Made by a program: the position numbers and the translations under genes. A DNA stretch of 64,000 nucleotides from Caulobacter mirabilis. GTDB taxonomy: Bacteria > Pseudomonadota > Alphaproteobacteria > Caulobacterales > Caulobacteraceae. Positions within the stretch are counted from its first letter, which is position 1, and the number at the start of each line of letters is the position of its first letter. The DNA is taken from contig NZ_CP024201.1 in NCBI RefSeq assembly GCF_002749615.1, positions 806,001 through 870,000 on the forward strand, in the 5' to 3' direction. The notes under the pieces were generated by a model. The model was not told where the DNA came from and searched no databases. It saw only the letters and a list, made by a program, of their open reading frames with translations. Positions 7,655-15,259 of the stretch are shown piece by piece.

Positions 7655-8929
7655 TCAATCCTCCGCCTGCCTCCGCAGGAAGAACAGCGCCACCAGGCTC
7701 AGCACCGCGGCGGCGCTGACGTAGTAGCCGACGTAGGCGACGCCGCCCTTGCTCACCAGCAGCTGGGCCGCCATCGGGGTCAGGCCGCCGCCGATGATGC
7801 CGCCGACGTTGAAGGCGATGCTCGAGCCCGTGTAGCGCACCCGCGCCGGGAACAGCCCCGGCAGCCAGGCGCCGAGCGGGCCGTAGACGAAGCCCATCAT
7901 CAGCAGCAGCACCGACAGCAGCACGCCGATCAGCAGCAGCGAGCCTCCGCCGAGCAGCGGCGAGAAGAACAGCCCGAGCACCGCGGTCAGGGCGCAGCCC
8001 CACATCAGCACCCGACGGGGCGTTGTGGCGTCCGACCAGTAGCCGGCCCAGATGATCCCTCCGGCCATGAACAGGATGGCGACCAGCTGGACCATCAGGA
8101 AGGTTTCGCGGCTGTAGCCCAGCGTCGTGGTGCCGTAGCCCAGCGCGAAGGCGGTGGCGATGTAGTAGATGCAGAAGCAGGCCACGACGCCGAAGGTGCC
8201 GCCCAGGGTCTCTCGCCAGTGGTTCTTCAGCACCTCGCCCAGCGGCACGGCCGGCGGCGGGGCCTTCTCCATCGCGGCCTTGAAGTCCGGCGTCTCGGTC
8301 AGCCGGCCGCGCACCCACAGACCGATGCCGACCAGCACCACGCTGACGATGAAGGGGATGCGCCAGCCCCAGGTCTTGAACTGCTCCTCGTTCAGGACCA
8401 GCCCGAGGATCAGGAAGAAGCCATTGGCGGCCAGGAAGCCGACCGGCGCGCCCAGCTGCGGGAACATGCCGAACCGGGCCTTCCAGCCCGGCGGGGCGTT
8501 CTCGACCGCCAGCAGCGCCGCGCCGCTCCACTCGCCGCCCAGGCCGAAGCCCTGGCCGAAGCGCAGGATGCAGAGCAGCAGCGGCGCGACCCAGCCGGCC
8601 ATCTGGTAGGTGGGCAGGAAGCCGATGGCGACCGTCGAGCCGCCCATCAGCATCAGCGAGGCGACCAGGGTCGACTTGCGTCCGATGCGGTCGCCGAAGT
8701 GGCCGAAGAAGACCGCGCCGACCGGGCGGGCGATGAAGGCGATGGCGAAGGTGGCGTAGGAGGCCATCAGCTGGGCCGAGGGACTGTCCGACGGGAAGAA
8801 CAGCGGCCCGAACACCAGCGCCGCGGCCGTGGCGTAGATGTAGAAGTCGTAGAACTCCACCGCCGTGCCGACCAGGCTGGCGGTCAGGACGCGCCGCGTC
8901 TGCGGCCTGGCGATCGCCGTCTCGGTCAT
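7655..8929 (-). CDS. MFS transporter, MHS (metabolite:H+ symporter) type
   Basis: A 424-aa inner-membrane protein with twelve hydrophobic segments. The start (SLVGTAVEFYDFYIYATAAA) and the loop 2-3 motif GHFGDRIGRKSTLVASLMLM are typical of the metabolite:H+ symporter branch (ProP, KgtP, ShiA-like). LRFGQGFGLGGEWSGAALLA is another branch hallmark. Members import organic acids, betaines or shikimate with protons; the substrate here is not visible. It is convergent with the epoxide hydrolase gene and divergent from the 2OG oxygenase gene, so it may serve the same catabolic cluster. Confidence 0.93.
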   Translation of the reverse strand: MTETAIARPQTRRVLTASLVGTAVEFYDFYIYATAAALVFGPLFFPSDSPSAQLMASYATFAIAFIARPVGAVFFGHFGDRIGRKSTLVASLMLMGGSTVAIGFLPTYQMAGWVAPLLLCILRFGQGFGLGGEWSGAALLAVENAPPGWKARFGMFPQLGAPVGFLAANGFFLILGLVLNEEQFKTWGWRIPFIVSVVLVGIGLWVRGRLTETPDFKAAMEKAPPPAVPLGEVLKNHWRETLGGTFGVVACFCIYYIATAFALGYGTTTLGYSRETFLMVQLVAILFMAGGIIWAGYWSDATTPRRVLMWGCALTAVLGLFFSPLLGGGSLLLIGVLLSVLLLMMGFVYGPLGAWLPGLFPARVRYTGSSIAFNVGGIIGGGLTPMAAQLLVSKGGVAYVGYYVSAAAVLSLVALFFLRRQAED

Positions 8930-9073
8930 GGTTTCCCCCGTTTCCTTGTTTTCCTCCGCTTGGGGGCTGACGGCGGCGCGGTCAAGGAATCTGTCCGATG
9001 TTTAACTTGCCCGAAGCGGGTGACGGCGATTGATCCTGCCCGCGGAGGGCGGCCCCCCGGCTCCCGCAGAGTG

Positions 9074-9829
9074 ATGGGAAGTGGCTTGGACCGCCCGCTG
9101 AGACTGGACCAGGGGCTGCGACCCGAGGCCTGCAGGCCGATCTTCCGCCAGTTCGGACGCCTGCACCTGCCGGGCGTGTTGGTCCAGGAAGACGCGATCG
9201 CGCTGCATCGCGCCATCGTCGGCGCTGAAGGTTGGCGGCGGACGGTCCACGTCGAGGATGGGCGCGACGCCGAACTGTCCATCGAGGAGATCGAGGAACT
9301 GGGGCCGGAGCAGCGCGCGGCCTTCGAGAAGGGGCTGCACGACATGGCCCGCGACTCGTTCCGCTACGTGTTCGATTCCATCCGGGTCAGCGCCCTGGCG
9401 CAGTTCGACCAGCCGGTCGACCCGGCCCTGGTCGCGATCTGGCGGTTCATGAACAGCGAGACCTTCCTGGGTTTCGTGCGCGAGCTGACCGGCGACGACC
9501 GCCCGGCCTACTGCGACATGATGGCGACCCGCTATCTGCCGGGCCACTTCCTGACCGCCCATGACGACGAGGCCCCGGGGAAGAACCGCCTCTACGCCTA
9601 TGTGCTGAATCTGACGGCGCGCTGGCGGGCCGACTGGGGCGGCATCCTGATGTTCCTCGACGACGAGGACCACGTGGCCGAAGGCTATGTGCCGGCGTTC
9701 AACGCCCTGAACATCTTCAAGGTGCCGCAGCGCCACGCCGTGTCCCTGGTCGCGCCCTTCGCCGGCGACCAGCGCATATCGCTGACCGGCTGGATCCGGT
9801 CCGCTCCGCCCGCGCCGGGCGAGAGCTGA
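9074..9829 (+). CDS. 2OG-Fe(II) oxygenase (prolyl 4-hydroxylase-like)
   Basis: A 251-aa protein from ATG 9074 (a GTG at 9071 is one codon longer); the frame is open far upstream, but that part overlaps the divergent transporter gene. The double-stranded beta-helix core is complete. The iron ligands are H163 and D165 (LTAHDDE) and H221 (PQRHAVSLV), and R234 (GDQRISLTGW) would bind 2-oxoglutarate. YLPGHFLTAHDD and WGGILMFLDD are typical of prolyl-hydroxylase-like members. The target is unknown. The next gene, 72 bases on, is a shorter relative without the metal ligands. Confidence 0.88.
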   Translation: MGSGLDRPLRLDQGLRPEACRPIFRQFGRLHLPGVLVQEDAIALHRAIVGAEGWRRTVHVEDGRDAELSIEEIEELGPEQRAAFEKGLHDMARDSFRYVFDSIRVSALAQFDQPVDPALVAIWRFMNSETFLGFVRELTGDDRPAYCDMMATRYLPGHFLTAHDDEAPGKNRLYAYVLNLTARWRADWGGILMFLDDEDHVAEGYVPAFNALNIFKVPQRHAVSLVAPFAGDQRISLTGWIRSAPPAPGES

Positions 9830-9901
9830 ACCCGCTGGCCAAGCCGCCGAACCTGTTGTTACAAATCCGTAAGGTTCTGGGGGGAGCTGGTCGGGGTTCG
9901 G

Positions 9902-10372
9902 GTGCGGAAGATTTCACTCGTCGACAGAGAGAGACTGACGGCCGCGCTAGCCGAGCGCGGCTGGGCGCGGAGCCTGATCGAGACCGCTGACCTCGACGAT
10001 CTTCTGGCGACGGCGAAGGCCGGATGCTGGATGCGGCTGGAAGGCGAAGGGCGCGGGCTCGACGCGAGCGACGGCGGCGGCGGCGCGCTCGCCGCGGCGC
10101 TGGGGGTCGCCTCCGCCCGCCTCGTGCGCCATCGCGCCGGCGACTTCGGCCTGCCGCCGACCGAGGCGGGGACGACCTTTCTCCTCGACCTCAATGACGA
10201 CTGGCCCTCTCCGCGCGGCGGGCTGCTGCTGTTCCAGGACGGCGATCAGGTCGCCGGCTTTCGACCCCAGGCGGGGGCGGTCACTCTGTTTGACGGCGCA
10301 CGGACGCCGCTGCTGACTCTGGTCGCGCCGGGCGCGCCAGACCGCTACGCGATCATCGGACGGCTGGCGTAG
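9902..10372 (+). CDS. Degenerate 2OG oxygenase-like protein (metal ligands lost)
   Basis: A 156-aa protein starting at GTG 9902. Its C-terminal half lines up with the preceding oxygenase: HRAGDFGLPPTEA against YLPGHFLTAHDDEA, RGGLLLF against WGGILMF, and TLVAPGAPDRYAIIG against LVAPFAGDQRISLTG. The HxD pair is replaced by P86/E88 and the distal histidine by T135, while the arginine (R148) is kept. It should therefore not bind iron in the usual way. It may be a regulatory or scaffold pseudo-enzyme or a decaying duplicate. The alignment was done by eye. Confidence 0.7.
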   Translation: MRKISLVDRERLTAALAERGWARSLIETADLDDLLATAKAGCWMRLEGEGRGLDASDGGGGALAAALGVASARLVRHRAGDFGLPPTEAGTTFLLDLNDDWPSPRGGLLLFQDGDQVAGFRPQAGAVTLFDGARTPLLTLVAPGAPDRYAIIGRLA

Positions 10373-10425
10373 GGACAAGCCGGGCGGCTATAGGCCGTTG
10401 ACCGCCCTCAGTCCCGGATACCGCC

Positions 10426-11433
10426 ATGGCCCGCTACGATTTCGCCTCCGACAATGTCGCCGGGGCCATGCCCGAGGTGATGGAGGCCTTGGCCGCCGCC
10501 AATGCGGGCGCCGCGTCCGGCTACGGGACCGACCATGTCAGCGCCCGCGCCGCCGATCTGATCCGCGCCGCGCTCGACGCCGATGCGGACATCCGTTTCA
10601 CGGCTTCGGGCACCGCCGCCAACTGCCTCGCGCTGGGGATCCTGGCTCAGCCCCACGAAGCGGTGCTGGCGCACGAACATGCCCACATCTGCACCGACGA
10701 GACCGGCGCGCCGGGCTTCTTCGGCGCCGGGGTCGGGCTGATCCCGCTGCCGGGCGCGAGCGGCCGGATCGACCCGGCGGCGCTGCAGGCGGCGCTGGCC
10801 GAGCCCGATGTCTCCTACCGCCAGCCGGCCGCGGCCCTGTCGCTGACCAACGCCACCGAGTACGGCACGGTGCAGTCCGTGGAAGCGCTGGCGGCGCTGG
10901 TGAAGCCGGTGAAGGCCATGGGCTACGGCGTGCACCTGGACGGCGCGCGGCTGTCCAACGCCGTCGCCGCCGGCTTCGACCTCAAGGCCGTGGCGACGAT
11001 GGGCGTCGACATCCTGGTCATGGGCGGGACCAAGGCTGGCTCGACCCCGACCGAAGCGCTGGTGCTGCTGAACAAGGACCTGGGCCGCCGCCTGGACGCG
11101 CGCCTGAAGCACGCCGGCCAACTGGTGTCGAAAGGGCGCTTCCTGTCGGCCCCCTGGATCGGGATGCTGGAGACCGGCGCCTGGTCGATCCGCGCGGCCC
11201 ACGCCAACGCCATGGCCCGGAAGCTGGCGGCGCTGATGCCCTTCCCGATCGCTCACCCGGTCGAGGCCAACGGCATCTTCGTCGAGATGGACGAGGCGGC
11301 CCTGGAGCGGCTGCGCGCCAAGGGCTGGTTCGTCTACCGCTTCCTGGACGGGACAGTGCGCTTCATGTGCTCCTGGGCGACCACGCCGGAGATGGTCGAG
11401 GAGCTGGGCTCGGCGCTGCGGGAGATCGCTTGA
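10426..11433 (+). CDS. ltaE: Threonine aldolase family protein (PLP-dependent beta-eliminating lyase fold)
   Basis: A 335-aa cytosolic enzyme of fold type I. K203 in MGGTKAGSTP is the expected PLP-binding lysine, the preceding YGVHLDGARLSNA supplies the PLP aspartate, and FTASGTAANCLAL is the phosphate-cup region. HEHAHICTDETGAPGF is a strong threonine-aldolase marker. The family splits L-threonine or allo-threonine, and other beta-hydroxy amino acids, into glycine and an aldehyde. It stands alone between unrelated genes and is followed directly by a GC-rich hairpin. Confidence 0.9.
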   Translation: MARYDFASDNVAGAMPEVMEALAAANAGAASGYGTDHVSARAADLIRAALDADADIRFTASGTAANCLALGILAQPHEAVLAHEHAHICTDETGAPGFFGAGVGLIPLPGASGRIDPAALQAALAEPDVSYRQPAAALSLTNATEYGTVQSVEALAALVKPVKAMGYGVHLDGARLSNAVAAGFDLKAVATMGVDILVMGGTKAGSTPTEALVLLNKDLGRRLDARLKHAGQLVSKGRFLSAPWIGMLETGAWSIRAAHANAMARKLAALMPFPIAHPVEANGIFVEMDEAALERLRAKGWFVYRFLDGTVRFMCSWATTPEMVEELGSALREIA

Positions 11434-11436
11434 GTC

Positions 11437-11453
11437 CTCTCCCATCGGGAGAG
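11437..11453. terminator. GC-rich hairpin after the aldolase gene
   Basis: CTCTCCC-ATC-GGGAGAG is a perfect 7-bp stem 4 bases past the stop. There is no T tract, so it is either a weak terminator or half of a family C (CTCCCC) repeat. Confidence 0.35.
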
Positions 11454-11505
11454 CGGAGGCGAGTTGGGCTTGCCTGACCTAGCGTCCGCGCCTTAGCTCG
11501 ATCGC

Positions 11506-12660
11506 ATGAGCGAGCAATCCCATCCCGAGATCCGCGAGGCCGTGCGCAAGCTGTGCGCCGGCTTTCCCGGCGAGTACTGGCGCGCGCTGGATCGCGACCG
11601 GACCTATCCCACCGAGTTCGTGAAGACGTTGACGGAAGCGGGCTTCCTGTCGGTGCTGATCCCGGAAGAGTACGGCGGCTCGGGCCTGGGCCTGTCGGCG
11701 GCGACGGCGGTGCTGGAGGAAATCCACCGCAGCGGCTGCAACGGCGGCGCCTGCCACGCCCAGATGTACACGATGGGCACGATCCTGAAGCACGGTTCGG
11801 CCGAGCAGAAGGAGCGCTACCTGCCCAGGATCGCCACCGGCGAGATCCGGCTGCAGGCGTTCGGGGTCACCGAGCCGACCGCGGGCACCGACACCACCCG
11901 CATCTCGACCTTCGCCAAGCGGGTGGGCGACAAGTACGTGGTCAACGGCCAGAAGATCTGGATCAGCCGCGCCGAGCACAGCGACCTGATGGTGCTGCTC
12001 TGCCGCACCACCGCGCGCGAGGACGCCAAGCGGCCGGCCGAGGGCATGAGCGTGCTGCTGGTCGACATGCGGGAGGCGGTCGGGAACGGCCTGACCATCC
12101 GGCCGATCCGCACCATGCTGAACCACGCCACCACCGAGCTGTTCTTCGACAACCTCGAGGTGCCGGTCGAGAACCTGGTCGGCGAGGAGGGCAAGGGCTT
12201 CAAGTACATCCTCGACGGGATGAACGCCGAGCGCATCCTGATCGCCAGCGAATGCATCGGCGACGGCCGGTTCTTCATCGACAGGTCCAGCGCCTACGCC
12301 AAGGAGCGCTCGGTGTTCGGCCGCGCCATTGGCGAGAACCAGGGCGTCCAGTTCCCGATCGCCCGCAACTACGTCCAGCTGTCGGCGGCGGCTCTGGCGG
12401 TCGACCATGCGGCGGCGCTGTTCGAGGCTGGCAAGCCCTGCGGCACCGAGGCCAACATGGCCAAGATGCTGGCCAGCGAAGCCAGCTGGGCCGCTGCCGA
12501 CACCTGCATCCAGACCCACGGGGGCTTCGGCTTCGCCGAGGAGTACGACATCGAACGCAAGTTCCGCGAGACGCGCCTGTACCAGGTGGCTCCGATCAGC
12601 ACGAACCTGATCCTGAGCCACGTGGGCACGCATGTGCTGGGGATGCCGAAGAGCTTCTGA
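11506..12660 (+). CDS. Acyl-CoA dehydrogenase family protein
   Basis: A 384-aa FAD enzyme. Signature blocks are GVTEPTAGTDTTRISTFA (FAD/substrate loop), KYVVNGQKIWISRAEHSD and THGGFGFAEEYDIERKFRET. The position of the medium-chain catalytic glutamate (YEGT in MCAD) reads YQVAPIST here. E242 in GMNAERILIAS occupies the place used by isovaleryl-CoA and long-chain dehydrogenases, so this copy probably uses that alternative base. It would oxidise an acyl-CoA to the enoyl-CoA and pass electrons to ETF. Its substrate and pathway partners are not in the window. Confidence 0.92.
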   Translation: MSEQSHPEIREAVRKLCAGFPGEYWRALDRDRTYPTEFVKTLTEAGFLSVLIPEEYGGSGLGLSAATAVLEEIHRSGCNGGACHAQMYTMGTILKHGSAEQKERYLPRIATGEIRLQAFGVTEPTAGTDTTRISTFAKRVGDKYVVNGQKIWISRAEHSDLMVLLCRTTAREDAKRPAEGMSVLLVDMREAVGNGLTIRPIRTMLNHATTELFFDNLEVPVENLVGEEGKGFKYILDGMNAERILIASECIGDGRFFIDRSSAYAKERSVFGRAIGENQGVQFPIARNYVQLSAAALAVDHAAALFEAGKPCGTEANMAKMLASEASWAAADTCIQTHGGFGFAEEYDIERKFRETRLYQVAPISTNLILSHVGTHVLGMPKSF

Positions 12661-12677
12661 CGGCGCCCTCTACCCGT

Positions 12678-12780
12678 ATGTCCCGGCGAAGGCCGGGACC
12701 CAGGTCGGAGGGCTGGGCTTCGACGGGTAATCATCTAACGCTGAGCCCGTAGCTGGGTCCCGGCCTTCGCCGGGATGACC
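12678..12780. repeat. Dispersed palindromic repeat, family B copy 2
   Basis: Inverted halves ATGTCCCGGCGAAGGCCGG plus GACCCAGG, and CTGGGTCCCGGCC plus TTCGCCGGGATGACC. It shares the CCGGGACCCAGG and CCGGGATGAC cores with 7545-7640. It fills the gap between the acyl-CoA dehydrogenase gene and the next same-strand gene. Confidence 0.75.
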
Positions 12781-12849
12781 GGCGTTGGCCAGCAAAACCG
12801 TCACACGCCGCCGCTACGCTCCGAGCCCTGATCAATCGGGGCGACGACG

Positions 12850-13380
12850 GTGAGCGGGAAGAGCTGTGGCGATTGCGGGCTGTGCTGCAAGCTGCTGGCG
12901 ATCCAGGCGCTGGGCAAGAAGGACGGCGACTGGTGCGGCCATTTCCGCAAGGGCGGAGGCGGCTGCGGCGTCTACGCTGACCGGCCGGACGCCTGCCGGG
13001 TGTTCAGCTGCATGTGGCTGCATTCCGACCGGCTGGACGACGCCTGGAAGCCGAACAAGGCGAAGTTCGTGCTCTACACCGATCCGGAGGGGCGGCGGCT
13101 GAATGTCGTGGTCGATCCGGCCGATCCCATGGCCTGGAAACGCGAGCCCTACTACGGACGGATCAAGGCGATGTCGTCGCGGGCCGACGAGGGCTACCAG
13201 CTGGTCGTCAGCATCGGCCGCCGACGGGTCGTGGTCTTCCAGCACGACGACATCGACCTGGGCCTGGTCGACCCGGATCACCGCATCGTCTCCGGCTTCG
13301 CCGACGTCGAAGGCCAGCGGACGCCCTACGCCATGGTGCTGAGCGATCCGGGTTCCGAGGAAGCCGCTCGCCAGATGTGA
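12850..13380 (+). CDS. YkgJ-type cysteine-cluster (zinc/iron-chelating) protein
   Basis: A 176-aa protein from GTG 12850. The N-terminal SCGDCGLCCKLLAI has four cysteines (C6, C9, C12, C13), followed by CGHFRKGGGGCGVYADRPDACRVF in two cysteine-rich blocks. This is the pattern of the YkgJ/PF03692 putative zinc- or iron-cluster domain. The C-terminal half (GYQLVVSIGRRRVVVFQHDD) is beta-rich and unassigned. Function of the family is not established; metal binding is inferred from the cysteines. No signal peptide. Confidence 0.85.
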   Translation: MSGKSCGDCGLCCKLLAIQALGKKDGDWCGHFRKGGGGCGVYADRPDACRVFSCMWLHSDRLDDAWKPNKAKFVLYTDPEGRRLNVVVDPADPMAWKREPYYGRIKAMSSRADEGYQLVVSIGRRRVVVFQHDDIDLGLVDPDHRIVSGFADVEGQRTPYAMVLSDPGSEEAARQM

Positions 13381-13424
13381 CGGGCGGCCTATAGTTCCCG
13401 GCCTGTCCTGGGGAGTCTCCTGCC

Positions 13425-15191
13425 ATGCGTCGCCGCACCTTCCTCGCCGCCTTGCCGGCCGCCGCCTTCGCCGGTTCGGCGCTGGCCCAGAGTCGGCCGA
13501 CCAACCCCAACCTGAACCGGCCCGACGTCCACGGCGGCGACCGCGTCGACGGCGCGACCTACGCCAGCCGGTCGGCGGCCTGGGGCCTGCATGGGGCGGC
13601 GGCGACGGCCCACCCGCTGGCGACGATGGCGGCGATCGAGACCCTGAAGAAGGGCGGCAGCGCCATGGACGCCGCCATTGCGGCCAACGCCTGCCTGGGT
13701 CTGCTGGAGCCGGTCGCCTGCGGCATCGGCGGCGACTGCTTCGTGATGCTGTGGGACCCGAAGACGAAGAAGGTCATCGGCATCAACGGCTCGGGCCGCT
13801 CGCCCCGGGGGCTGTCGCTGGCCACCGTGCGGTCGCGCCTCAACGACAAGGGCCTGATCCCCAGCTGGGGCGCGATCAGCGTCAGCGTGCCGGGCGCGGT
13901 CCAGGCCTGGTGGGACCTGCACCAGAAGTACGGCAAGCTGCCGTGGAAGGACCTGTTCGGCCCGGCCATCGGCCATGCGGAGGAGGGCGCGCCCGTCGCC
14001 CAGACCGTGGCCTACTACCTGGCCAGCTCGCACAGGCGGTTCAACAATCCGGCCACCGGCCTGGAGGAGGTCGCCAACTTCAACAAGCTCTGGGCGCCGG
14101 AAGGCCGCACCCCGCGCGAGGGCGAGGTGTTCCGCAATCCGGACCTGGCCAAGACCTACCGCCTGATCGCCGAGGGCGGGCGCGACGCCTTCTACGACGG
14201 GCCGATCGCCGATGTGATCGAGGCCTACTTCAAGCGGATCGGCGGCTGGGTGACCCGCGCCGATCTGAAGAGCCACAAGAGCGAATGGACCGCCCCGCTG
14301 GTCAGCGGCTATCGCGGCGTCGACGTCTACGGCCTGGCGCCCAACAGCCAGGGCCTGTCCACCCTGCAGCTGCTCAACATCATGGAGCAGTTCGACATCA
14401 AGGGGATGGGCTTCCAGTCGGCGGCGGCGATCCACCATTCGGTCGAGGCCAAGCGCCTGGCCTACGAGGACCGCGGCCGCTACTTCGCCGATCCGGATTT
14501 CGCCAAGATCCCGACCGAGTGGCTTATCTCCAAGGACTACGCCCGCGAGCGGGCCAAGCTGATCAAGCCGGACGCCATCCTGAACCCGGCCTTCCCGGGC
14601 CAGGCGCCGTCGCGGGGCGACACCACCTATTTCTGCACCTCGGACAAGGACGGGATGATGGTCTCGATCATCCAGTCCAACTTCCGGGGCATGGGCTCGG
14701 GCCTGATCCCCGACGGTCTGGGCTTCATGCTGCAGGACCGGGGCGAGCTGTTCGCCCTGACCGACGGCCACCCGAACGTCTATGCGCCGGGCAAGCGGCC
14801 GTTCCAGACCATCATCCCAGGCTTCGCGACCAAGGGCGGCGAACCCTGGCTGGCCTTCGGCGTCATGGGCGGCGACATGCAGCCCCAGGGCCAGGCCCAG
14901 ATCATCAGCAACATGGTCGACTTCGGCCTGGACCTGCAGGCGGCCGGCGACAGCCCGCGCTGGCACCACGAAGGCGGCATGGAGCCGACCGGCCAGCAGC
15001 TGGGCCAGCCCGGCGAGCTGCACCTGGAGACCGGCGTCCCCGAGGCGACCCGCGCGGCGTTGCAGAAGATCGGCTGGAAGCTCGGCCCCAACCCTGGCGG
15101 CTACGGCGGCTACCAGGCGATCGAACGCTGGCCGGGCCGCTACGCCGCCGCCACCGAGATGCGCAAGGATGGCGTGGCGCTGGCGTATTAA
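13425..15191 (+). CDS. ggt: Gamma-glutamyltransferase family protein (exported)
   Basis: A 588-aa precursor. The N-terminus MRRRTFLAALPAAAFAGSAL is a signal peptide with a Tat-like RRRTF start, probably cut after ALA. The conserved DAAIAANACLGLLEPVACGI block binds the glutamyl group, and T400 in RGDTTYFCTSDKDG is the expected autocleavage site and nucleophile (TTHYS in the E. coli enzyme). Length fits the unprocessed two-subunit precursor. The family hydrolyses or transfers the gamma-glutamyl group of glutathione and related peptides in the periplasm. RBS GGGGAG lies before the ATG. It is followed by another exported peptidase, so peptide scavenging is plausible. Confidence 0.93.
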   Translation: MRRRTFLAALPAAAFAGSALAQSRPTNPNLNRPDVHGGDRVDGATYASRSAAWGLHGAAATAHPLATMAAIETLKKGGSAMDAAIAANACLGLLEPVACGIGGDCFVMLWDPKTKKVIGINGSGRSPRGLSLATVRSRLNDKGLIPSWGAISVSVPGAVQAWWDLHQKYGKLPWKDLFGPAIGHAEEGAPVAQTVAYYLASSHRRFNNPATGLEEVANFNKLWAPEGRTPREGEVFRNPDLAKTYRLIAEGGRDAFYDGPIADVIEAYFKRIGGWVTRADLKSHKSEWTAPLVSGYRGVDVYGLAPNSQGLSTLQLLNIMEQFDIKGMGFQSAAAIHHSVEAKRLAYEDRGRYFADPDFAKIPTEWLISKDYARERAKLIKPDAILNPAFPGQAPSRGDTTYFCTSDKDGMMVSIIQSNFRGMGSGLIPDGLGFMLQDRGELFALTDGHPNVYAPGKRPFQTIIPGFATKGGEPWLAFGVMGGDMQPQGQAQIISNMVDFGLDLQAAGDSPRWHHEGGMEPTGQQLGQPGELHLETGVPEATRAALQKIGWKLGPNPGGYGGYQAIERWPGRYAAATEMRKDGVALAY

Positions 15192-15259
15192 GAGAGGTTA
15201 AGGTGACGATCTCTTCCCGCGCCGCCTAAGGTCGGCGGCACACGAGGGGAGTTGTTCAA

